From positions 1 to 27,543 of the forward strand of contig CAYJMO010000017.1 of the NCBI GenBank assembly GCA_964371365.1: 27,543 nt of DNA, written 5' to 3'. This document shows, in pieces, positions 21,941-27,543 of the stretch. The translations under genes were made by a program, and so were the position numbers. Numbering within the stretch: position 1 is the first letter of the stretch; the number at the start of each line of letters is the position of its first letter. The DNA comes from CAYJBH01 sp964371365. Lineage in GTDB: Bacteria > Bacillota > Clostridia > Oscillospirales > Ruminococcaceae. The notes under the pieces were generated by a model, which saw only the letters and a list, made by a program, of their open reading frames with translations, was not told the origin of the DNA and did no database searches.

Positions 21941-23434
21941 CTACGCCTTAACCCCAAGCCCCAACCTTCTATGCGGTAGATCGGGGAAAACTTCCATTAA
22001 AGAGCGACCTCGCACCAGCTCGTCTATCCTGCAATCTTTAAGTCGATAACCGCTTTGTGAGACTATTTTGGACAGCGACTTTTTCATGACCGAAAAGGCC
22101 TCAATATGTCGCTCGGGGCAGAGTATCAGCACCTGCATATCCTTACCGCTGGTGTATATCTCGGTTTCAAAAGAACCAATCCCCTCTATCTCAAAGGCGA
22201 TTAAAAGGTGTTGTTCATCGTCGCGGTCTTCGCCGGAGCTGTATTCCGGATTGTTATCCACCCACATCTCGGCAAAGGCGCGCATATCAAAAAAGTCGAG
22301 AGGTATCACAAAGTGCAAAAGCGGTGTATAGTTGCAAGGGGAGGACAAGAGGCTGGTTATAATGTCGTCAATCTTTTCGTCACTCGCGAGCTGTAGGTCG
22401 GCAAGGCGTCCCTCCTTTATAAGTATTCCGACCAGTGCGTCCATAACCTTTGAGGAGGAGTTTTCCGCCCCACTGCTCGCCGCGCCGGACGAGAGGGAGG
22501 AGAGTAACTCCCGCAAAAATTCGCTGTAGTTTGGCTTGTCGCCGTACAGGATGTTAAAGAGCGTGTTTTTAAGCTCGGTGTTTTCAAGTTTGCCGGTCAG
22601 ATCCCTCAAAAGGCTTTGAGCCCATTCCCCCTCTCGGGTGAGGACGTTTGATAACCTCTCCAACGATTGAGGCAAAAAGTCTTTGTTGTCCTGAAAGCGA
22701 GATAGGTTGTAGATTAAAATTGCGCTCACCTTTTGGAGTGATGGTGAGTTTAAAAGGCTGCCGCTCTGTTGTTTCAGCAGTTCCAACGCCTGACCTTTCA
22801 AGCTCTCAAAATCAGAGGGGTTCGCCTTTGAAAAGCTATCCGCAAGAGCCAAAAACTTACCCGACAGATCTTTGAGCGCCTGTTGATTTTCTCCGAGGTA
22901 GCGAAGATTGTTGGCGACCGAGCGCATTATATCCGACATGCTTTGAGAGCCGCTGAATGCTTTTAAAAACGATGCCACCGCCTCTTTCATACGCATATCA
23001 GAGCCCTGTTCGAGACCACGCAGTAAAGAAAATGCATCGCCTTGAAATTTCGAGGCGGACGAAGACTGCTTCAACAACTCCTCTAAAAGCGTCTCGGGTT
23101 TGAGCATGAGTTTATTGAAAAGCTCCTGCAACTCGTCGGTCACCACCGCATTATTGCCGGGCAACAGCCGAAATATTTCCTCCAACATAAATATATTTCG
23201 CAAAAACCCTACCGTAACCTTAGGATCTTTGAGCATCTCTTGCAGGATGGCAGGCGCCTCACTCTGTTCCAGCTGATTGTTGCCCTGTTGCATCATCGCG
23301 TCATCCGCGTGCGGCTTTACCACCCTCGCAAGGTCGACGAGATTAAAAGGTGAACTCACCTCGGGAGGCACCTTGGACGGGTTTATATAGGTCTTTTCCG
23401 AGCCGGGAAAGGACACTCGCAATATATCAGCCAT
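21941..23434 (-). CDS. FliK-like protein (YlqG type), function unknown
   Basis: The 497-residue protein is mostly helical and rich in Leu, Ser and Gln (about 40-370), without signal peptide or membrane helix. The last 120 residues have the alternating strand pattern of the FliK hook-length C-terminal domain (FAEMWVDN, LLIAFEIEGIGSFETEIYTS, MQVLILCPERHIEAF, then a final helix and RSLMEVFPDLPHRR). In Bacillus a comparable protein, YlqG, precedes the FlhB-like YlqH, the same order as here. FliK measures hook length and flips FlhB specificity; this orphan pair may use the same contact for another purpose. No flagellar rod, hook or export gene is in the window. Start ATG with TAGGAT upstream. Assignment to FliK is by pattern and context, not strong identity. 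Confidence 0.65.
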   Translation of the reverse strand: MADILRVSFPGSEKTYINPSKVPPEVSSPFNLVDLARVVKPHADDAMMQQGNNQLEQSEAPAILQEMLKDPKVTVGFLRNIFMLEEIFRLLPGNNAVVTDELQELFNKLMLKPETLLEELLKQSSSASKFQGDAFSLLRGLEQGSDMRMKEAVASFLKAFSGSQSMSDIMRSVANNLRYLGENQQALKDLSGKFLALADSFSKANPSDFESLKGQALELLKQQSGSLLNSPSLQKVSAILIYNLSRFQDNKDFLPQSLERLSNVLTREGEWAQSLLRDLTGKLENTELKNTLFNILYGDKPNYSEFLRELLSSLSSGAASSGAENSSSKVMDALVGILIKEGRLADLQLASDEKIDDIITSLLSSPCNYTPLLHFVIPLDFFDMRAFAEMWVDNNPEYSSGEDRDDEQHLLIAFEIEGIGSFETEIYTSGKDMQVLILCPERHIEAFSVMKKSLSKIVSQSGYRLKDCRIDELVRGRSLMEVFPDLPHRRLGLGVKA

Positions 23435-23634
23435 TAAATCCTACAAAATGTTTATATTTTTTTGAAAAACGACTTTACTATTTCCGCTAAAACTATTATA
23501 CTATATATGAAAGCCAAATTAAATAGTTATTTGACAAAAAATTTAATAAATGTTTTTTTCGGATCTGCCGACAGATTTCTCCTTAACAATCTACGGTAGC
23601 CGATTATGGTTAAAAAACCCAGAAAGGATAAGTT
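23435..23634. promoter_or_regulatory. Divergent promoter region between FliK-like gene and cheA
   Basis: On the plus strand TTTACT (23474-23479), 17 bases and TATACT (23497-23502) could drive cheA with a leader of about 125 bases. On the minus strand TATAAT (23500-23495) with TTTAAT 17 bases away could drive the FliK-like gene; the two -10 boxes overlap, so the promoters may exclude each other. The cheA leader has a small hairpin ATCTG-CCGA-CAGAT. Both -35 boxes are weak. Confidence 0.4.
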
Positions 23635-25716
23635 ATGAGTGTATTTGATCCCAGTGTAGAACCGATGTTAGAGATGTTTTTGTTCGAAACTCAGACTCTA
23701 CTCGACCAGCTTGATGAAATTATGCTGAACAGCGAGCGTCTCGGTGAATTCGACGAAGGCGCCATCAACGAAATCTTTCGCATAATGCACACGGTAAAAG
23801 GTTCCTCCGCAATGATGGGACTGGAGGGCGTGTCCACCCTTGCACATCATGTCGAGGACATGTTCTTCATTATCCGTGAAAAGCCGGAAAGTGCGAAGAG
23901 TGACAGCTCCGGTCTGTTTGACTGCGTTTTCCAGAGCAGTGACTTTTTGAAAAACGAGGTGGAGAAAATACAGGAGGATATCAGTAGCTATGAGCCGACC
24001 GATTCCACCTCTATAGTTACGAGGATAAAGGATCAAGTCTCGGTGCTCAAAGGCGGTGCTGCACCTGCCGCAGCTGCTTCGGCCACGCCGGGAAGTTCCG
24101 CAGATGCTGCTGTGAGTGCTCCGAGCAATTCCGGTGAGGCTATGCACAGTGTCAAGGTGTTTTTCGAGGACGGTTGTCAGATGGAAAACATACGTGCATT
24201 TATGTTGCTCAACACCATCAAGGACCTCTGCGAACATATTGAGAGCGACCCACCGAACCCCGAGACCAACTCGGACTGTGCCTCCGACATTATAGCTCAC
24301 GGCTTTCTGGTGCGCTTTACCTGTGGCGATGACCCTCAGGAGGTGTACGACGCCATAGAAACAGCCGTCAACATCAAGAGTTATGAGATTATAACCGAAC
24401 AGGGCGGAGTTATTGTCGACAACCCCAACCATCAGGAGAGTGAAATGCCGGCACAGGCATCACCCGCAGCACAGGCAAATTCTGCACCGGCACCTGCAAA
24501 ATCCGCACCGGCTCCTACCGCGACGGACGGAGGTGCAAAAAAACAAAACCTTATCAGCGTCAATCAGCAAAAACTCGACCAGCTGATGGATTTGATGGGC
24601 GAGATAGTCACCGCCGAAGCGATGGTAGCCTCCAACCCGGAACTCAAGGGGCTTCCGCTCGACAGTTTCTACAAGGCGACCCGCCAGCTGCGCAAGTTAA
24701 CCGATGAATTGCAGGATGTCGTCATGTCTATCCGCATGGTTCCGCTCAACGGTCTTTATCAAAAGATGAACCGCATTGTGCGTGACATGAGCAAAAAGTT
24801 AGACAAGGATGTGGAGTTGATCACCATCGGCGGCGATACCGAGATCGATAAGACCATCATCGACAGCATTACCGACCCGTTTATGCATATGATACGCAAC
24901 TCTATGGACCACGGCATCGAGCCGACCAACGTTCGCATAGCCAACGGCAAGCCCGCTCAAGGGAAACTTACCCTCTCGGCACAGAATGTCGGCGGTGAAA
25001 TTGTCATAAACATTATAGACGACGGCGGTGGACTTAACGCTGAAAAACTACTTAAAAAGGCGAGAGACAACGGACTTCTTGTCAAACCGGAGAGTGAATA
25101 CAGCACCAACGAGATCTATCAGTTGATAATGCTCCCCGGCTTTTCCACCAACGAAAAGGTGACCGAGTTCTCCGGACGTGGCGTCGGCATGGACGTTGTT
25201 CGTCAAAATATTGAAAAGTGTAACGGCAGTATCTCGGTGACAAGTGACCCGGGTCAAGGCAGCACCTTTACCATTAAAATACCTCTCACCCTTGCCATAG
25301 TGGATGGTATGGAGTTATCGGTAGGCAATGCCATATTCACCATTCCGATCACCTCCATCAAGCAGTCGTTCAAGGTGACCGACCCGAGCCAACTCCTGCA
25401 CGACGTGGAGGGCAACGAGATGATAATGCTCCGCGGTGAATGCCACCCGATTATCAGACTGCACCAGAAGTTCAACTTCCCGACCGACAAGATCAACATT
25501 GAGGACGGCATTCTGCTCTTGGTCGAGAGTGAAAACAAGATGGCTTGTATCTTTGCCGACGAACTCATCGGTGAACAGCAGGTGGTTGTTAAGTCCTTCC
25601 CGACATTTTTCAACGGATATGATATTAAGGGACACGGGCTTGCCGGCTGTACCATCCTCGGTGACGGCAGTATCAGCCTAATTTTAGATGCAAATAAACT
25701 TCTGTTCAAAAGTTAA
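23635..25716 (+). CDS. cheA: Chemotaxis histidine kinase CheA
   Basis: This 693-residue kinase phosphorylates CheY and CheB in response to chemoreceptor arrays. Domains in order: P1/Hpt (1-125) with the phosphorylated H52 in MHTVKGSSAMMG; a P2-type response-regulator-binding domain (about 165-260); an Ala/Pro linker (about 265-300); P3 dimerisation (about 305-365) starting SVNQQKLDQLMDLMGEIV; P4 kinase with N-box HMIRNSMDHGIE, G1 DDGGGLN and G2 FSGRGVGMDVV; and the CheW-like P5 (about 555-690). All catalytic motifs are intact and the length is usual. AGAAAGGATAAG precedes the ATG. It is first in cheA-cheW-cheR-cheB. The motor served is uncertain: flagella lie outside the window if present, while a type IV pilus lies within it. 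Confidence 0.97.
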   Translation: MSVFDPSVEPMLEMFLFETQTLLDQLDEIMLNSERLGEFDEGAINEIFRIMHTVKGSSAMMGLEGVSTLAHHVEDMFFIIREKPESAKSDSSGLFDCVFQSSDFLKNEVEKIQEDISSYEPTDSTSIVTRIKDQVSVLKGGAAPAAAASATPGSSADAAVSAPSNSGEAMHSVKVFFEDGCQMENIRAFMLLNTIKDLCEHIESDPPNPETNSDCASDIIAHGFLVRFTCGDDPQEVYDAIETAVNIKSYEIITEQGGVIVDNPNHQESEMPAQASPAAQANSAPAPAKSAPAPTATDGGAKKQNLISVNQQKLDQLMDLMGEIVTAEAMVASNPELKGLPLDSFYKATRQLRKLTDELQDVVMSIRMVPLNGLYQKMNRIVRDMSKKLDKDVELITIGGDTEIDKTIIDSITDPFMHMIRNSMDHGIEPTNVRIANGKPAQGKLTLSAQNVGGEIVINIIDDGGGLNAEKLLKKARDNGLLVKPESEYSTNEIYQLIMLPGFSTNEKVTEFSGRGVGMDVVRQNIEKCNGSISVTSDPGQGSTFTIKIPLTLAIVDGMELSVGNAIFTIPITSIKQSFKVTDPSQLLHDVEGNEMIMLRGECHPIIRLHQKFNFPTDKINIEDGILLLVESENKMACIFADELIGEQQVVVKSFPTFFNGYDIKGHGLAGCTILGDGSISLILDANKLLFKS

Positions 25717-25754
25717 ATCGAAACGAAATCTTAAAGAAAGGAACGATACATAAT

Positions 25755-26225
25755 ATGTCAGATTCAAATAAATCGGCAATGGTTTCCGATGATCTTAAAG
25801 GCAGTTTTTTAACATTTTATGTGGAGGACGTCGTTTACGGCGTCGAACTGGTTAATGTTATCGAAATTATTAGCATACAGGCGATAACCTGCGTGCCACA
25901 TGTACCGAACTACGTCAAGGGTATTATCAACCTGCGCGGAAAGATAGTCCCCGTCATCAACATACGCACCAAGTTTATGATGGAGGAAAAGGAGTATGAC
26001 GAACAGACCAGCATAGTTGTCGTCAACTACCGCGACATGGCTCTCGGGATTGTTGTTGACAGTGTCAGCGATGTTGTGAGCATCGACAGCAACAAGATGG
26101 TGAGTCTGCCGAATCACAGCGAAAGTGAGAACAATAAATATCTCTCTACCGTGATGAAGATGGGAGAGCGCCTTGTCTTAACCCTCAATCTTGACAGTTT
26201 TTTCGAAGCGGATATGAAACTTTAA
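25755..26225 (+). CDS. cheW: Chemotaxis coupling protein CheW
   Basis: The 156-residue protein couples receptors to the CheA P5 domain. The CheW fold is shown by FYVEDVVYGVELVNVIEII, the VPNYVKGIINLRGKIVPVI signature and the central IVVVNYRDMALGIVVDSV. It has a short extra N-terminus (SDSNKSAMVSDDLKG) and is otherwise normal length. GAAAGGAACG precedes the ATG; 38 bases separate it from cheA and 27 from cheR, so co-transcription is likely. Confidence 0.96.
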   Translation: MSDSNKSAMVSDDLKGSFLTFYVEDVVYGVELVNVIEIISIQAITCVPHVPNYVKGIINLRGKIVPVINIRTKFMMEEKEYDEQTSIVVVNYRDMALGIVVDSVSDVVSIDSNKMVSLPNHSESENNKYLSTVMKMGERLVLTLNLDSFFEADMKL

Positions 26226-26252
26226 CATCTTTGATTATAGGGGCTCAAAAAT

Positions 26253-27074
26253 ATGATTTCAATTACCGATAGTGAATTTAAGCAGCTTGTGGACTTTGTC
26301 TACAAAAAGTATGGTATCACATTGGCGAAAAAAAGGGTTTTGGTAGAGGGTCGACTGACCGGTGTTTTGAACGCAAGAGGGATAACAGATTTTTCTGACT
26401 ATCTTAAGCTGCTCTTTAACACGACCGGCACCGAGCTGACCAATCTGCTCAATAAGGTTACCACAAACCACACCTATTTTATGCGTGAACAGCAGCATTT
26501 TGACTTTTTGCTATCCACCGCACTGCCGGAGTTGGAGGCGAAACACGCCTCCACAAAATCACTGAAGATATGGTCGGCGGGGTGCAGTAGCGGTCAGGAG
26601 GCATATACCATCGCCATGATCATCGACCAGTATTTCGGTGCTAAAAAAAGCCAGTGGGATACCGTCATTCTCGCCACCGACATCTCGCAAAGTGCGATGG
26701 GCAAGGCACAGCTTGCAACCTACCCCACCGAGGGTCTGTCGGAAATACCTGCCGAATGGCACAGCAAATACCTCACGGTTGACAATGCCAATAACACCTT
26801 CACAATGTTGCCAAAGATTAAAAAGGAGGTCGTCTTTCGTCCCCTCAATCTCATGGAACCGTTTCAGTTTAAGAACAAACGTCCGTTTGACCTAATATTC
26901 TGTCGTAATGTAATGATCTATTTTGATCAACCCACAAAGGATAAGCTGGTAGAAAAATTCTATGATGTAACGGTGCCGGGTGGTTATCTTTGTATCGGAC
27001 ACAGCGAGAACATTAACCGCAACGCCACCCGATACAGCTACATTAAACCGGCAATCTACAAGCGAGAAAACTAA
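26253..27074 (+). CDS. cheR: Chemoreceptor glutamate methyltransferase CheR
   Basis: The 273-residue SAM-dependent methyltransferase methylates glutamates on chemoreceptors for adaptation. An N-terminal helical domain (1-75) ends with NKVTTNHTYFMREQQHF, followed by the SAM-binding WSAGCSSGQEAYTIAM (about 107-122), ILATDISQSAMGKAQ, and PFDLIFCRNVMIYFD, then CIGHSENIN near the end. All expected motifs are present. It lies between cheW and cheB with short spacers. Target receptors are not in the window. Confidence 0.96.
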   Translation: MISITDSEFKQLVDFVYKKYGITLAKKRVLVEGRLTGVLNARGITDFSDYLKLLFNTTGTELTNLLNKVTTNHTYFMREQQHFDFLLSTALPELEAKHASTKSLKIWSAGCSSGQEAYTIAMIIDQYFGAKKSQWDTVILATDISQSAMGKAQLATYPTEGLSEIPAEWHSKYLTVDNANNTFTMLPKIKKEVVFRPLNLMEPFQFKNKRPFDLIFCRNVMIYFDQPTKDKLVEKFYDVTVPGGYLCIGHSENINRNATRYSYIKPAIYKREN

Positions 27075-27088
27075 AGGGTTGAATAATT

Positions 27089-27543
27089 ATGCATAAAATC
27101 AGACTGCTCATTGCGGATGATTCTATCTTTTTCAGCGAGATGCTGAAAAGGCGACTTGGCGAGGAGAGCTCTTTCGAGATTGTAGGTGTCGCCTCGGATG
27201 GTATAGAGGCCTTAAGCAAGATAAAGATATTAAAACCGGATGTCGTCACATTGGATGTCGAGATGCCGAAATTGGACGGAATTAATCTTCTTCGTCAGCT
27301 GATACCCACCCACCCCGTTCCGATCGTTGTGGTCAGCGGTACACCGATGCGGGCGTTTGACGCCATAGGTGTCGGAGCGGTGGACTTTATCAGAAAACCA
27401 CAGGTAAAAAGCCCGAGTGATTTTGACGATTTTATCGCGGAGATTGTCGGCAAGATTAAGGTTGCCTCCACCGCAAAGGTGGCGGTGGCGAAAGTTTCAA
27501 GGAGTGCACCCACCACTACACCGACCGTTAGAGGCTTGTTGTC
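27089..27543 (+). CDS. cheB: Chemotaxis response regulator/methylesterase CheB (3' end cut by window edge)
   Basis: About 151 codons are present from the ATG at 27089, preceded by AAAGGG. The N-terminal receiver domain is complete: acidic pair D10-D11, phosphoacceptor D56 in TLDVEMPKLDG, Thr/Ser switch in VVVSGT, and the Lys in DFIRKP. A linker rich in Val, Ala, Lys and Thr begins at about residue 130; the methylesterase domain is beyond the window. Position after cheR and the phrase VGAVDFIRKP favour CheB over CheY or another regulator. It removes methyl groups added by CheR and is activated by CheA. Confidence 0.93.
   Translation, partial: MHKIRLLIADDSIFFSEMLKRRLGEESSFEIVGVASDGIEALSKIKILKPDVVTLDVEMPKLDGINLLRQLIPTHPVPIVVVSGTPMRAFDAIGVGAVDFIRKPQVKSPSDFDDFIAEIVGKIKVASTAKVAVAKVSRSAPTTTPTVRGLL

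Noticed and set aside
23531..23559. Perfect TTGACA upstream of cheA
   Set aside because: No -10-like sequence occurs 16-18 bases downstream; that stretch is a T-run.
23594..23607. GCCGATTA before cheA as a sigma-D/FliA -10 box
   Set aside because: The -10-like sequence is close to consensus but no TAAA lies 14-16 bases upstream, so a motility sigma promoter is not supported.
23698..24432. Open frame of 244 codons on the minus strand inside cheA
   Set aside because: It lies wholly antisense to an intact CheA, has low-complexity His/Cys/Arg-rich content and no recognisable domain; it is a shadow of the cheA reading frame.

Overview
The window looks like chromosomal DNA of an anaerobic Gram-positive bacterium of class Clostridia, probably Oscillospirales or a close relative. 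This is an inference from a SigH-like sigma factor, a zf_Tbcl/CxxC zinc protein, an oxygen-sensitive sulfatase maturase, strong AGGAGG-type ribosome binding sites, consensus sigma-A promoters and a short multi-hairpin intergenic repeat of a type I recall from such genomes. I see no rRNA, tRNA, CRISPR, transposase or phage structural gene.

Layout. (1) 1-6182, minus strand: a type IV pilus motor and assembly operon read pilC, pilM-pilN fusion, pilO, pilB, pilT, with pilT cut by the window edge just before its C-terminus. A cysteine-free HxlR regulator lies just upstream (6275-6640). (2) 6641-7159: an AT-rich divergent control region with a good promoter for the next operon. (3) 7160-9853, plus strand: a three-gene operon of a flavin disulfide oxidoreductase, a CDP-alcohol phosphatidyltransferase and a TVP38/TMEM64 membrane protein, the last two overlapping by ATGA. 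(4) 10038-11071, plus strand: a SigH-like sigma factor with a near-consensus promoter, then a small double zinc-ribbon protein and a bidirectional terminator. (5) 11073-17355, minus strand: a cytosolic Cys-type sulfatase, an ImmA-type protease with its XRE regulator and an operator-rich promoter, two membrane GGDEF diguanylate cyclases overlapping by ATGA, and the radical-SAM sulfatase maturase. (6) 17444-18505, plus: an MscS channel. (7) 18519-23434, minus: an unusual unit of a FliK-like protein, an FlhB C-domain-like protein, a PilZ protein and a long FtsA-like ATPase with a three-repeat tail. A 77-bp multi-hairpin repeat sits between the first two. (8) 23635-27543, plus: cheA, cheW, cheR and the start of cheB.

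How it may work together. The recurring theme is surface motility and c-di-GMP: a retractable type IV pilus, two diguanylate cyclases, a PilZ receptor and a chemotaxis core. The FliK-like, FlhB-like, PilZ and FtsA-like unit faces away from cheA and contains no flagellar structural gene. It, and the oxidoreductase, CDP-alcohol transferase and TVP38 operon, are the least explained parts of the window and the best candidates for undescribed systems. Sulfatase and maturase are a functional pair separated by the signalling genes.
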